Below are positions 52,609-61,713 of a stretch of DNA of 64,000 bases, piece after piece (the stretch's first letter is position 1; every line of letters starts with the position of its first letter). The stretch covers positions 62,001-126,000 of the forward strand of contig NZ_JAAMRF010000001.1 of assembly GCF_013522725.1 (NCBI RefSeq), in the 5' to 3' direction. The DNA is from Stutzerimonas azotifigens. Lineage in GTDB: Bacteria > Pseudomonadota > Gammaproteobacteria > Pseudomonadales > Pseudomonadaceae. The position numbers were made by a program, and so were the translations under genes. The notes under the pieces were generated by a model. It had not been told where the DNA came from. It was given only the letters and a program-made list of their open reading frames with translations, and did not search any database.

Positions 52609-52896
52609 ATGCGCATGCTGTTGTTCATTCATTTGCTTGGCGCTAGCGTTTGGGTCGGCGGCCATCTGGTGTTGCTCCTGGGCGTATTGCCTGGCGCGTT
52701 ATGGCGTCGGGATGTGGAGGTCGTGCGCGGCTTCGAACGGCGCTACGAGCGAGTCGGCCTGCCGGCCCTGGGGCTGCAGGTGGTTAGCGGGCTGTGGCTG
52801 GCCAGTCTTTGGTTGCCACCTACGGCGTGGCTCGGGTCTTCGGTGCTTGCGCAGGTGGTGCAGACAAAATTAATGCTGCTAGCTCCGTGGGAATGA
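52609..52896 (+). pseudogene. CopD/DUF2269-like membrane protein, apparently 3'-truncated
   Basis: The frame starts MRMLLFIHLLGASVWVGGHL, with the first His-containing helix of CopD-like small membrane proteins, and continues through WLPPTAWLGSSVLAQVVQTKLMLL before a stop. Family members are about 150 residues with two further helices; this one ends after 95, with the abrupt tail APWE. The next 200 bases do not encode the missing helices in any frame that I can see. AGGAAGG lies upstream of the ATG. This suggests a deletion or a junction at about 52885. It may be non-functional. Confidence 0.55.
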
Positions 52897-53101
52897 GCGG
52901 CCACCATAGCGCTCGGTGGTGGCGCCGCCGTTGACGCTGGTCAACAGGTCATTTGTCCCCTCACCGAGGCGCGCGTTGGAAACGCAGATGGCATTTCGCC
53001 CATAATCCGGCTTCTCCTGTCCGAGGCCTACGGACCCATGGCCGCCTGTCCGGCCACCGTCAGGGTTTCCGCGCCTTCGCGCGCGTGGGAGGTCTACCGA
53101 C

Positions 53102-53875
53102 ATGAATCCCTCGCGGAGCTGTGGCATGAAAGAATTGCACCGTTGTACCGGCTGTCGCGACGGCGAAGCCCTGGATTTTCCGATCAGCATGGCGTTCCAG
53201 CCCATCGTCGATATCACCGACCGCAGCGTCTTTGCCCATGAAGCCCTGGTACGCGGCGTGGCCGGAGAAGGGGCGGCTTGGGTGCTGTCGCGGGTGACCC
53301 AGGACAACCTCTACAGCTTCGACCAGGCATGCCGTGTCACGGCGCTGAACTGGTCGGCGCAACTGCAGCTGCCCGGACGGCTGTCGATCAACTTCATGCC
53401 CAATGCGGTGTACAAGCCGGAGCTGTGCATCCGCGCCACGCTGGCTACGGCCAAGCGCGTCAATTTCCCGATCGAACGCATCATGTTCGAGGTGACCGAG
53501 CAGGAGCAGGTCGAGGACATGGAGCACCTGCTGCAGATTCTGCGCAGCTATCGCGGGATGGGCTTCATCACCGCCATCGACGACTTCGGCGCGGCGTACG
53601 CGGGGCTGAACCTGCTGGCCGATTTCCAGCCGGACGTGATCAAGCTGGACATGCATCTGATTCGCGGAATCGACACCGACTCGGTTCGTCAGGTGCTGGT
53701 GGAGGCGGCATTACAGATATGCCGCCGACTGGATATCACGGTGATCGCCGAAGGCATCGAAACGCTCGGCGAGTACACCGCGCTGAGAGAGATGGGCGTC
53801 ACGCTGTTTCAGGGCTACCTCTTTGCCAAGCCGGCGTTCCAGGCGTTGCCGGAGATCAGTTTTCCCGCTCAGTAG
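53102..53875 (+). CDS. Stand-alone EAL-domain phosphodiesterase
   Basis: The 257-residue protein is nearly all EAL domain. Metal and catalytic residues are all present: HEALVRG (Glu), INFMPN (Asn), FEVTEQE (Glu), AIDDFGAAYAGL (Asp-Asp), KLDM (Lys), AEGIET (Glu) and LFQGYLFAKP (Gln). It is probably an active c-di-GMP phosphodiesterase. The short N-terminus has CGMKELHRCTGCRDGE, three cysteines that could bind metal or sense redox. GGGAGG is nine bases upstream of the ATG. It overlaps ankB by seven bases tail to tail. Confidence 0.88.
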   Translation: MNPSRSCGMKELHRCTGCRDGEALDFPISMAFQPIVDITDRSVFAHEALVRGVAGEGAAWVLSRVTQDNLYSFDQACRVTALNWSAQLQLPGRLSINFMPNAVYKPELCIRATLATAKRVNFPIERIMFEVTEQEQVEDMEHLLQILRSYRGMGFITAIDDFGAAYAGLNLLADFQPDVIKLDMHLIRGIDTDSVRQVLVEAALQICRRLDITVIAEGIETLGEYTALREMGVTLFQGYLFAKPAFQALPEISFPAQ

Positions 53876-54411
53876 CCGCTGCGAATCTCGCCCGTCGCAA
53901 GGGTCTGCGGGGTATTGCCTGCATGGTCGGTGGCGTTCAGGTCCGCGCCGCGTTCCTTCAGGGCGTCGAGTACTTCCTTGCGCTGGAACAGCGCCGCGTA
54001 CATGGCGGCGGTCTGCCCGGCACCGTTGGGTTGATCGGGGTTGCACTCGGTGTTCAGCAGGCGCCTTGCGATGCTCAGTTCGCCCTTGAAGATCGCGCCC
54101 ATCAGGGCGGTATTGCCTCGCTTGTCCTGGGCACAGGCGTCGGCGCCGGCGGCCAGCAGCTGTTCGACGGCCTGCATGTGGCCGTGATAGGCCGACAGGA
54201 TCAAAGCGCTATAACCCTTTTCGTCCGCAGTGGCGAGGTTGAAGCCCGCGTCGATGAATTCGGCCAGCATGGCGGTATCGCCGCTGCGTGCCGCGTCGAA
54301 ATAATACTGGCGCAGGGTCGCCTGCACTTCGGCCGGATCGCTGGGAATGGGCTCGTCGGCCCAGCCGCCCAGGCTGATCAGCATGAGTGCGCTCAAAACC
54401 AGATAACGCAT
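53869..54411 (-). CDS. ankB: Periplasmic ankyrin-repeat protein AnkB
   Basis: The 180-residue protein has a signal peptide (LVLSALMLISLGGWADE) and ankyrin repeats from about residue 45, seen in DEKGYSALILSAYHGHMQAVEQLLAAGADACAQDKRG and later QTAAMYAALFQRKEVLDALKERGADLNATDHAGNTP. AnkB of P. aeruginosa is co-transcribed with katB and needed for full catalase activity in the periplasm. Here the gene follows katB on the same strand by 96 bases. Confidence 0.9.
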   Translation of the reverse strand: MRYLVLSALMLISLGGWADEPIPSDPAEVQATLRQYYFDAARSGDTAMLAEFIDAGFNLATADEKGYSALILSAYHGHMQAVEQLLAAGADACAQDKRGNTALMGAIFKGELSIARRLLNTECNPDQPNGAGQTAAMYAALFQRKEVLDALKERGADLNATDHAGNTPQTLATGEIRSGY

Positions 54412-54507
54412 GGGGCGTCCTCCGAAAGACGGGACCGCCGGTGGCGGCCCCGGATGTTTCGCTGCTTCGAAATGCCGACCCGCAGGGCACGGATCGGCAG
54501 GAACGGA

Positions 54508-56043
54508 TCAGTCTTCCAGATCGGCAGCCAGTGCCTGCACGCGCTTGAGATCGGCCTTGGCGACCTTGGTCAGGCGCTCGCCGTACTCGGCGTCGGCCTT
54601 GTAGAAGAACGACAGCATGATGTGCTTGGCTTCGTCGTCGGTATGCGCCAGTTCGCCGCCCAAGGTATTGACCAGGTCGGTCTTCTCCTTGGCGGTGAAC
54701 GAGCGATACAGCTCGCCGGCCTGCTTGAAATTCTGCTGACGCTGGATCGGTGCCTGCTGGGTGGTGCCGCTCAGCTCCAGCTTGCTGTAGACCGCACGCG
54801 GAGTTTCCTCGCGGTTTTCACGACGGCTCGGCTGGTAGTTGACCCCCGAGGTGGTCTGGCCGAAGTTCATCGCGCCGTCCTGGTTGCCGTTGTTGACGTC
54901 GACCTTCGGACGGTTGATGGGCAGGCTCAGGCCATTGGTGCCGACGCGGTGCAGCTGGGTGTCGGCATAGGCGAACAGGCGGCCCTGCAGCAGGCGATCC
55001 TCGGAGGGCTCGATGCCCGGTACCAGATTGGCCGGGGCCATGGCGACCTGCTCGGTTTCCTGGAAGATGTTCTGCGGGTTCTTGTTCAGCACCATCTGGC
55101 CTATTTTGCGCTCCGGCACGTCAGGCCAGATCTTGGTCGCGTCCAGCGGATCGAAGTCGAACTTGGCCAGGTCTTCAGGCTTGAGCACCTGGATCATCAG
55201 ATCCCACTTGGGGTAGTCGCCTTTCTCGATCGAGGTGATCAGGTCGCGCGACAGGTGGCTGTAGTCCTTCCCCTGCATCGCCTCGTTCTCTTTCGGGTCG
55301 AGGTTCTTCAGGCCCTGCAGGGTCTTCCATCGGAACTTCACGTAATGCACCTGGCCCTCGTCGTTGACCAGCTTGTAGGCATGCACGCCGTTGCCGTCCA
55401 TCATCCGGTAGCTGGCTGGTGTGCCCTGGTTGGAGTACAGCAGGGTCAGGGTGCGGGTCGATTCGGGGTGATGCGAGAGGAAGTCGAAGCGGCGGCTGTC
55501 GTCATCCAGATTCGAGCGCGGATCGGGCTTGAACGAGTGGACCATATCCGGGAACTTGATGGCGTCGCGGATGAAGAAGGTCGGGAAGTTGTTGCCGACC
55601 AGGTCCCAGTTGCCGTCCGCCGTGTAGAACTTGGTGGCGAAGCCGCGGGGGTCGCGCAGGGTTTCAGGAGAATGCAGGCCATGCACCACGGTGGAGAAGC
55701 GGACGAACACGGGCGTGGTGGAGCCCTTCTCGAAGACCTTCGCCAGGGTCAGGTCGGAGATGTCCTCGGTAGCGGTGAACTCGCCGTGGGCGCCGGTGCC
55801 GCGAGCATGTACGACGCGCTCGGGGATGCGCTCGCGGTCGAAGCGCTGCAGCTTCTGGATCAGCTGCACGTCCTGCAGCAGGGTCGGGCCGTTAGGGCCG
55901 GCGGTCTGGGAATTCTGATTGTTGCCAACCGGGGCGCCGTTGTCGCGCGTAAGCGGCGCGGCATTGACCGACAGCGCCAGCGCGCCGGTAGTGATCGCCA
56001 GCATCAGGCGGTTGGGCATGGCCGCCCTGAAAGTCTTCGACAT
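54508..56043 (-). CDS. katB: Periplasmic catalase KatB
   Basis: The 511-residue protein has a signal peptide (LMLAITTGALALSVNAAPL) and a small-subunit monofunctional catalase. Distal haem residues are in RVVHARGTGAHGEF (His), FVRFSTVVHG, and NFPTFFIRDAIKFPD (Asn); the proximal Tyr is in GRLFAYADTQLHR. The protein ends with the family's C-terminal helix region. It should destroy hydrogen peroxide in the periplasm with AnkB. In P. aeruginosa it is OxyR-dependent; I could not identify a convincing OxyR site in the 250-base upstream region. Confidence 0.95.
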   Translation of the reverse strand: MSKTFRAAMPNRLMLAITTGALALSVNAAPLTRDNGAPVGNNQNSQTAGPNGPTLLQDVQLIQKLQRFDRERIPERVVHARGTGAHGEFTATEDISDLTLAKVFEKGSTTPVFVRFSTVVHGLHSPETLRDPRGFATKFYTADGNWDLVGNNFPTFFIRDAIKFPDMVHSFKPDPRSNLDDDSRRFDFLSHHPESTRTLTLLYSNQGTPASYRMMDGNGVHAYKLVNDEGQVHYVKFRWKTLQGLKNLDPKENEAMQGKDYSHLSRDLITSIEKGDYPKWDLMIQVLKPEDLAKFDFDPLDATKIWPDVPERKIGQMVLNKNPQNIFQETEQVAMAPANLVPGIEPSEDRLLQGRLFAYADTQLHRVGTNGLSLPINRPKVDVNNGNQDGAMNFGQTTSGVNYQPSRRENREETPRAVYSKLELSGTTQQAPIQRQQNFKQAGELYRSFTAKEKTDLVNTLGGELAHTDDEAKHIMLSFFYKADAEYGERLTKVAKADLKRVQALAADLED

Positions 56044-56293
56044 GGTGCATCCTCTTTATGTTCTGAAAGGCGTGTCTAGGCACGCCCGCCAAGGCTACGG
56101 AGGGCTGCGCTGCGCGCTAAATTGGAAAAGACAAAGCTACCGATAGCGATCTTTCATCACTGATCGGTTCTCGATGAGCTAGCGCTGCTGTAGCTGGGCT
56201 AGACAGGGGCGGAACCGCACTTCTGACCTAGAGTCTTTAAGGTCACCGCCGCGTGGACGGCTCCCTCTCCCCAAATCAAAGGAACGCGACACC

Positions 56294-56704
56294 ATGAGTC
56301 TTCTCTCCGAGTTCAAAACCTTTGCTGTGCGTGGCAACGTGATCGACATGGCGGTCGGCATCATCATCGGTGCGGCGTTCGGCAAGATTGTCTCGTCCTT
56401 CGTTGGCGACGTGGTCACCCCGCCGCTAGGTCTGCTGATCGGCGGCGTGGACTTTTCCGACCTGGCCGTCGTCCTGCGAGGGGCCACCGCCGACAGCCCA
56501 GCGGTCACGCTCAGTTACGGCCGTTTCATCCAGACGGTAATCGACTTCACTATCGTCGCCTTCGCCATCTTCCTGGGCGTGCGGGCGATCAATCACCTCA
56601 AGCGCGAGGAGGCGGAAGCGCCATCCGAGCCGCCGGCGCCGACCCGGGAAGAGGAGCTGCTGATGGAAATTCGCGACCTGCTCAAGACGCAGAACCGCCT
56701 CTGA
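56294..56704 (+). CDS. mscL: Large-conductance mechanosensitive channel
   Basis: The 136-residue protein has the MscL N-terminal amphipathic helix ([20 protein letters not shown]), TM1 ([27 protein letters not shown]), the periplasmic loop, TM2 ([19 protein letters not shown]) and the C-terminal bundle ([12 protein letters not shown]). It opens under hypo-osmotic shock in the inner membrane. AAAGGA lies eight bases before the ATG. It is divergent from katB. Confidence 0.97.
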   Translation: MSLLSEFKTFAVRGNVIDMAVGIIIGAAFGKIVSSFVGDVVTPPLGLLIGGVDFSDLAVVLRGATADSPAVTLSYGRFIQTVIDFTIVAFAIFLGVRAINHLKREEAEAPSEPPAPTREEELLMEIRDLLKTQNRL

Positions 56705-56710
56705 AGGGGA

Positions 56711-56737
56711 GCCCTCCCACCCAGGCGGGGGGAGGGC
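56711..56737. terminator. Possible terminator hairpin between mscL and ccpR
   Basis: GCCCTCC (56711-56717) and GGAGGGC (56731-56737) can pair. There is no T-run after it on either strand, so termination is uncertain. It lies between two convergent genes. Confidence 0.3.
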
Positions 56738-56744
56738 CGACCCG

Positions 56745-57776
56745 TCACTCGGGTTTCGGGGTGGTCGCGGTGCTGGTCGGCAGCACCGGGTAGGCGACCT
56801 GGGGTTGGTCGCCGGTGAGGCTGTGGAGGAAGGCGGTGATCGCGTTGACTTCATCCGCATCCAGCTGGCGACCCAGCTGGCTGTCTCCCATGATCGCCAC
56901 CGCCTGTTCCAGTTCCCACACCTCGCCGCTGTGGAAGTAGGGCGCGGTCAGTGCGACGTTGCGCAGCGGTGCGGCGCGGAAGACGTACTCGTCGGACGCG
57001 GTGTTGGTCACCGTGAAGCGTCCCTTGTCCGCTTCGGGCAGTACCTCGGCCCCCGGCCTCTGGATCACGCCGAACGGGAAGTAGCCCTGGCCGCCCAGGT
57101 TCACGCCGTTGTGGCAACCGGCGCAGCCGGCGTCCATGAATAGCGCCAGGCCGGTTTTCTGCTTGTCGGACAGCGCCTTGTCGTCGCCCGTGAGGTAGCG
57201 GTCGAACGGCGCGTTGGGCGTCGTCAGGCCGACCTCGAACGCCTCGATGGCCAGCGCCATGTTGTCGAAGCTGACCGGGTCGCTGTCCTTCGGGAAGGCC
57301 TTCTTGAACTCGCTGACATAGGCCGGGATGCTCTTGAGGGTCTGCTCGACGCGTTCCGGTGTGTTGTTCATCTCGACGCTGGCCTGCACTGGACCTTTGG
57401 CCTGGGCCTGCAGGTCTTCGGCGCGACCATCCCAGAACTGCGCGGCGTTGAATACCGAGTTCAATACCGTCGGCGAGTTGCGTGGCCCTTTCTGCCAGCC
57501 ATGGCCGATCGAGGTGGTCACGCTGTCGACGCCGCCCAGGCTCAGGTTGTGGCAGGTGTTGCAGCTGATGATGTGGCTGCGCGACAGGCGTGGGTCGAAC
57601 CATAGCTTGTGGCCCAAGACGGCCTGGGCCTCGCTGACCGGCTGGCCGCGAACTTCGCTGACCTTGTCCGGCACGGGTTTGAACAGGGTGTTGGCGCGCT
57701 CGCGCAACGCGTCGGCCTGGGCAATGTTGGCAATCAACAGAAGGCTGCTCAGCAGGACAGGGTTTAGGGTGCGCAT
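56745..57776 (-). CDS. ccpR: Di-haem cytochrome c peroxidase
   Basis: The 343-residue protein has a signal peptide (LLLIANIAQADA) and two c-type haem motifs, SCNTCHNLSLGG and GCAGCHNGVNLGGQGYFP. Other conserved segments are HKLWFDPRLSRSHIISC, VLNSVFNAAQFWDGRAEDLQAQAKGPV and LRNVALTAPYFHSGEVWELEQAV. It reduces hydrogen peroxide in the periplasm with electrons from cytochrome c or azurin. It faces mscL. Confidence 0.95.
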   Translation of the reverse strand: MRTLNPVLLSSLLLIANIAQADALRERANTLFKPVPDKVSEVRGQPVSEAQAVLGHKLWFDPRLSRSHIISCNTCHNLSLGGVDSVTTSIGHGWQKGPRNSPTVLNSVFNAAQFWDGRAEDLQAQAKGPVQASVEMNNTPERVEQTLKSIPAYVSEFKKAFPKDSDPVSFDNMALAIEAFEVGLTTPNAPFDRYLTGDDKALSDKQKTGLALFMDAGCAGCHNGVNLGGQGYFPFGVIQRPGAEVLPEADKGRFTVTNTASDEYVFRAAPLRNVALTAPYFHSGEVWELEQAVAIMGDSQLGRQLDADEVNAITAFLHSLTGDQPQVAYPVLPTSTATTPKPE

Positions 57777-58011
57777 CCGGGTTGCTCCTCATCGTTTTGT
57801 TGGCACCTCTAGCAGGCGCCAAGCGGGCCGTTTCGCCCTTGACTCAGGTCAAACGAGACGCTGTCCCGGGGTGGGTCAAATTGACCCAGCGGCTTCGGCT
57901 GATGGTGGGTTCCGCGACCTGTGGCGCACCCGGGCGCCTTGCGACTCGCCGGTGGCAGCGCGAGAATGGCGCGCATGACGTGGCCGCTGGCCAACCCTCC
58001 AAGGAATACCG

Positions 58012-60465
58012 ATGTCTGAAACTGCCGCTGCTGGGCTGCGCCTGGCGCCCGATGCACTGACCCGCCCCTTCGAACCCAGCCAGTTCACTTTCACCACGAC
58101 CGACGATCTCGAGCCGTTTCTCGGCGTGCTCGGCCAGGAGCGGGCCGTTGAAGCGCTGCAGTTCGGCGTGGCGATGCCGCGCGCCGGGTACAACGTCTAT
58201 GTCATGGGCGAGCCGGGCACTGGCCGCTTCTCCTTCGCCAAGCGCTACCTGAAGGCCGAAGGCAAGCGGATGGAAACGCCTTCGGACTGGGTTTACGTGA
58301 ACAATTTCGACGAGCCCCGCGAACCGCGTGTGCTCGAGCTGCCGCCGGGCACGGCGCATCAGTTCATCGCCGACATCAACGGACTGATCGACAACTTGCT
58401 GGCCACCTTTCCGGCGGTCTTCGAACACCCCAGCTTCCAGCAGAAGAAAAGCGCGATCGATCGCGCCTTCAACCAGCGCTACGACCGCGCGTTGGATGTG
58501 ATCGAGAAGCTGGCGCTGGAGAAGGAGATCGCGCTGTACCGCGACAGCAGCAACATCGCCTTCACGCCGATGAAAGACGGCAAGTCGATGGACGAAACCG
58601 AGTTCGCCCAACTGCCCGACGTCGAGCGCGAGCGCTACCACAGCGACATTTCCGCGCTGGAGGTGAAGCTGAACGAAGAGTTGGCGAGCCTGCCGCAGTG
58701 GAAGCGCGAATCGAGCAACCAGCTGCGTCAGCTCAATGACGAGACCATCAGCCAGGCGTTGCAGCCCCTGCTGGCGCCCCTGTCGGAGAAGTACGCCGAG
58801 AACGCCGGTGTCGAGGGCTACCTGCAGGCGGTGCAGGTCAATCTGCTCAAGACCGTGGTCGAGCAACTGGTCGATGAAAACCGCCCGGAGGCTCAATCGC
58901 GGCAGCTGCTCGAAGAACAGTACAGCCCCAGCCTGGTAGTGGGGCATCAGCTCAACGGCGGCGCGCCGGTGGTGTATGAACCACACCCGACCTACGACAA
59001 TCTGTTCGGCCGCATCGAATACAGCACCGATCAGGGCGCCCTGTACACCAGTTATCGGCAGCTGCGCCCCGGTGCTCTGCATCGGGCCAATGGCGGCTTC
59101 CTGATTCTCGAAGCCGAGAAAATGCTGGGCGAGCCCTTCGTCTGGGAAGCGCTCAAGCGCTCGCTGCAGTCTCGACAGTTGAAGATGGAGTCGCCGCTGG
59201 CCGAGCTCGGCCGCCTGGCCACCGTGACGCTGACGCCGGAGGTCATCCCGCTGCAGCTGAAGGTCATCATCATTGGCTCTCGTCAGCTCTACTACACGCT
59301 GCAGGACCTGGATTCGGACTTCCAGGAGATGTTTCGTGTGCTGGTCGATTTCGACGAGGACATCCCGCTGGCCGAAGACAGCCTCGAGCAGTTCGCCCAG
59401 TTGCTCAAGACGCGTACCTCGGAGGAGGGCATGGCACCGCTGACCGCCGCGGCGGTCGCCCGCCTGGCCACCTACAGCGCACGTCTGGCCGAGCACCAGG
59501 GGCGCCTGTCGGCGCGCATCGGCGATCTGTTCCAGCTGGTCAGCGAAGCCGATTTCATCCGCCAGTTGGCCAAGGAACCGGTCACCGACGTCGGCCACAT
59601 CGAACGCGCGCTGAAAGCCAAGGCGACTCGCACCGGCCGCGTCTCGGCGCGCATCCTTGATGACATCCTGGCCGGTGTCATCCTCATCGACAGCGAAGGC
59701 GCGGCGATCGGCAAGTGCAACGGTCTGACGGTGCTCGAGGTCGGCGATTCGGCGTTCGGCATGCCGGCGCGCATCTCGGCTACGGTGTATCCCGGCGGCT
59801 CCGGCATCGTCGACATCGAGCGGGAGGTCAATCTCGGCCAGCCGATCCATTCCAAAGGCGTGATGATCCTCACCGGCTATCTCGGCAGCCGCTATGCCCA
59901 GGAATTCCCGCTTGAGATCTCGGCGAGCATCGCGCTCGAACAGTCGTACGGCTACGTCGACGGCGACAGCGCGTCGCTTGGCGAGGTCTGCGCGCTGATT
60001 TCCGCGCTGTCCCGCACACCGCTCAAGCAGTGCTTCGCCATCACCGGTTCGATCAACCAGTTCGGCGAAGTCCAGGCGGTGGGCGGGGTGAACGAGAAGA
60101 TCGAAGGATTCTTCCGGCTCTGCGAGGCGCGCGGGCTGACCGGCGAGCAGGGGGTGATCATCCCCTTTGCCAACGTCACCACACTGATGCTCGACGAGCG
60201 CGTGCTCGAGGCCGTGCGACAGGAGCGCTTCCACGTCTACGCCGTGCGTCATGTCGACCAGGCATTGGCCCTGCTGGTGGGCGAGGCGGTTGGCGAGGCG
60301 GACGAGCAGGGACGCTTCCCCAGGGGCAGTGTCAATGCGCGTGTCGTCCAGCGGCTGCGCGACATCGCGGAGATGGGCATGGAAGAAGAGGACAAGGCTG
60401 GGCCTGCGAGCCAGGCGCTGGAAGATGCGGCCGTCGCGTCAGGGCAGAAACCGGTCTCGTTGTAG
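58012..60465 (+). CDS. Lon-like ATP-dependent protease (AAA_32 family)
   Basis: The 817-residue protein matches the LonB-type (AAA_32) proteases. The nucleotide-binding loop is MGEPGTGRFSFAKRYL, where the Walker A Lys is Arg as is usual in the family. RANGGFLILEAEKMLGEPF is the Walker B region. The Lon protease domain has catalytic Ser in GYVDGDSASLGEVCAL and Lys in VQAVGGVNEKIEGFF. ACCTCCAAGGAATACC precedes the ATG. I recall an equivalent gene, PA4576, in the same place. The substrates are unknown. Confidence 0.9.
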   Translation: MSETAAAGLRLAPDALTRPFEPSQFTFTTTDDLEPFLGVLGQERAVEALQFGVAMPRAGYNVYVMGEPGTGRFSFAKRYLKAEGKRMETPSDWVYVNNFDEPREPRVLELPPGTAHQFIADINGLIDNLLATFPAVFEHPSFQQKKSAIDRAFNQRYDRALDVIEKLALEKEIALYRDSSNIAFTPMKDGKSMDETEFAQLPDVERERYHSDISALEVKLNEELASLPQWKRESSNQLRQLNDETISQALQPLLAPLSEKYAENAGVEGYLQAVQVNLLKTVVEQLVDENRPEAQSRQLLEEQYSPSLVVGHQLNGGAPVVYEPHPTYDNLFGRIEYSTDQGALYTSYRQLRPGALHRANGGFLILEAEKMLGEPFVWEALKRSLQSRQLKMESPLAELGRLATVTLTPEVIPLQLKVIIIGSRQLYYTLQDLDSDFQEMFRVLVDFDEDIPLAEDSLEQFAQLLKTRTSEEGMAPLTAAAVARLATYSARLAEHQGRLSARIGDLFQLVSEADFIRQLAKEPVTDVGHIERALKAKATRTGRVSARILDDILAGVILIDSEGAAIGKCNGLTVLEVGDSAFGMPARISATVYPGGSGIVDIEREVNLGQPIHSKGVMILTGYLGSRYAQEFPLEISASIALEQSYGYVDGDSASLGEVCALISALSRTPLKQCFAITGSINQFGEVQAVGGVNEKIEGFFRLCEARGLTGEQGVIIPFANVTTLMLDERVLEAVRQERFHVYAVRHVDQALALLVGEAVGEADEQGRFPRGSVNARVVQRLRDIAEMGMEEEDKAGPASQALEDAAVASGQKPVSL

Positions 60466-60548
60466 GCGCGCGCGACGTTCTGCAGGCCATGGCGGAACGA
60501 TGGCCGGCGGCGTCGGTCTGGATAAAGACTGGGGGGTTGCCTCCATCT

Positions 60549-60579
60549 CTATCCACAAGGTTATCCACAGCCGGATAAC
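60549..60579. promoter_or_regulatory. Pair of DnaA-box-like sequences in an inverted repeat
   Basis: TTATCCACA (60561-60569) is a perfect DnaA consensus box and CTATCCACA (60549-60557) matches eight of nine. The first box overlaps GTTATCC-ACAGCC-GGATAAC (60560-60579), a 7-bp inverted repeat. The pair lies between the Lon-like gene and the hypothetical gene at 60632. The sequence is not AT-rich and no dnaA or dnaN is near, so it is not an origin. Confidence 0.5.
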
Positions 60580-60631
60580 CGGTTGCCGGCCCACGCAATC
60601 GCGCCGGTAGCCGACAGCGAGGATCGCCGTC

Positions 60632-60976
60632 ATGTCCCAAAGCATTTGTCTGACCCGCCAGTGTCTGGGCCTGATTACCCGAATCGAGTGTTCCATCCGT
60701 CCGTTGTCTGGGGGGAATGGCTTATGGACCCTGCTCTGCGCAGCGGGCCTGGCCAATTCGCAGCCCACCGCGATCAAGGTGCAGGGTCCGTTCCACGGGC
60801 CGCGAATGGCCGAATCCGTGCTCACCGCCATTGCCGACAACCTCACCGAGCAGGGCTACTCGCAGGCGCAGGAACCCTTCATCTGGCAGGTGCACATGCA
60901 GGCCGAGTTGCGTAAGGTCAACGCCAACCAGGCGCGCTATCTGAGCGGCGGCTGGCAGTCACGTCCCGAAGCCTGA
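60632..60976 (+). CDS. Conserved hypothetical protein (PA4575-like)
   Basis: The 114-residue protein begins [20 protein letters not shown] and has no signal peptide. The second half ([20 protein letters not shown] and [17 protein letters not shown]) is well behaved alpha/beta and resembles the small protein that I recall between the Lon-like protease and YqhA genes in P. aeruginosa. The first 40 residues are less ordered; a later start is possible. Function unknown. Confidence 0.65.
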   Translation: MSQSICLTRQCLGLITRIECSIRPLSGGNGLWTLLCAAGLANSQPTAIKVQGPFHGPRMAESVLTAIADNLTEQGYSQAQEPFIWQVHMQAELRKVNANQARYLSGGWQSRPEA

Positions 60977-61070
60977 AGCCGGAAGGCCCGTTACTGCTCA
61001 GGCATCGTCGCCTTGTTTGCAGCGACCCGCTGGGTATACTCGGCGGCCCGTCCGTTTTGACCGAGTAATC

Positions 61071-61559
61071 ATGGAACGCCTGATCGAAAACGCCATGTAC
61101 GCCGCACGCTGGTTGCTGGCGCCTATCTATTTCGGCCTTGCCTTCGCCCTGCTGGCGCTGGCCATCAAGTTCTTCCAGGAAGTGTTCCACATCATGCCGG
61201 CCGTTTTCGCGCTCAGCGAGGCCGACCTGATCCTCAAGTTGCTGTCGCTGATCGACATGGCGCTGGTGGGCGGGTTGCTGGTCATGGTGATGTTGTCCGG
61301 CTACGAGAATTTCGTGTCGCGCCTCGATGTCGCCGAAGGGCAGGAAAAGCTCGATTGGCTCGGCAAGATCGACTCCGGTTCGCTGAAGATGAAGGTCGCC
61401 GCGTCGATCGTGGCCATTTCGTCGATCCACCTGCTGCGCATGTTCATGGACGCGCAGCAGATCGACGCCGAGAAGCTGAAGTGGTACGTGATCATCCACC
61501 TGACTTTCGTCTTCTCTGCCTTCGCCATGGGTTATCTGGACAAGCTGACCAAGCACTGA
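61071..61559 (+). CDS. YqhA/UPF0114 family membrane protein
   Basis: The 162-residue protein has four transmembrane helices and the TIGR00645 signature: [49 protein letters not shown], and [21 protein letters not shown], ending AMGYLDKL. The family is widespread but uncharacterised. Upstream a possible -10, TATACT (61035), is visible. The frame continues upstream to 61017 but MERLIEN is the usual start. Confidence 0.9.
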   Translation: MERLIENAMYAARWLLAPIYFGLAFALLALAIKFFQEVFHIMPAVFALSEADLILKLLSLIDMALVGGLLVMVMLSGYENFVSRLDVAEGQEKLDWLGKIDSGSLKMKVAASIVAISSIHLLRMFMDAQQIDAEKLKWYVIIHLTFVFSAFAMGYLDKLTKH

Positions 61560-61713
61560 GCACGGGCTTCGGTCGGGCGCATCAAGGCTCGCGGAAGGCC
61601 ATCGCGAGTCGTTGCGCGTCCGATGCGCATCGGCCCTGGTAGATGCGCCGGCGCTGCCGGCCGTGGCGGTCTGTGCTAGTCTGGCCGGCCATTTTTTCCA
61701 GCGGAGCCCCGGC

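Noticed and set aside
53278-56079. A 933-codon plus-strand frame across the EAL, ankB and katB genes
   Set aside because: It is an off-frame or antisense shadow of three well recognised genes and has no domain of its own.
56044-56293. A possible OxyR site upstream of katB (ATAG and CTAT words near 56140)
   Set aside because: Only one or two of the four tetranucleotide blocks fit the ATAG-N7-CTAT spacing, so it is not distinguishable from chance.
57844-60252. An 802-codon frame antisense to the Lon-like protease
   Set aside because: The protease is well supported by motifs; the antisense frame reflects codon bias only.
60549-60579. A replication origin at the DnaA boxes
   Set aside because: Only two boxes, no AT-rich unwinding segment, and no dnaA, dnaN or parAB genes in the window.
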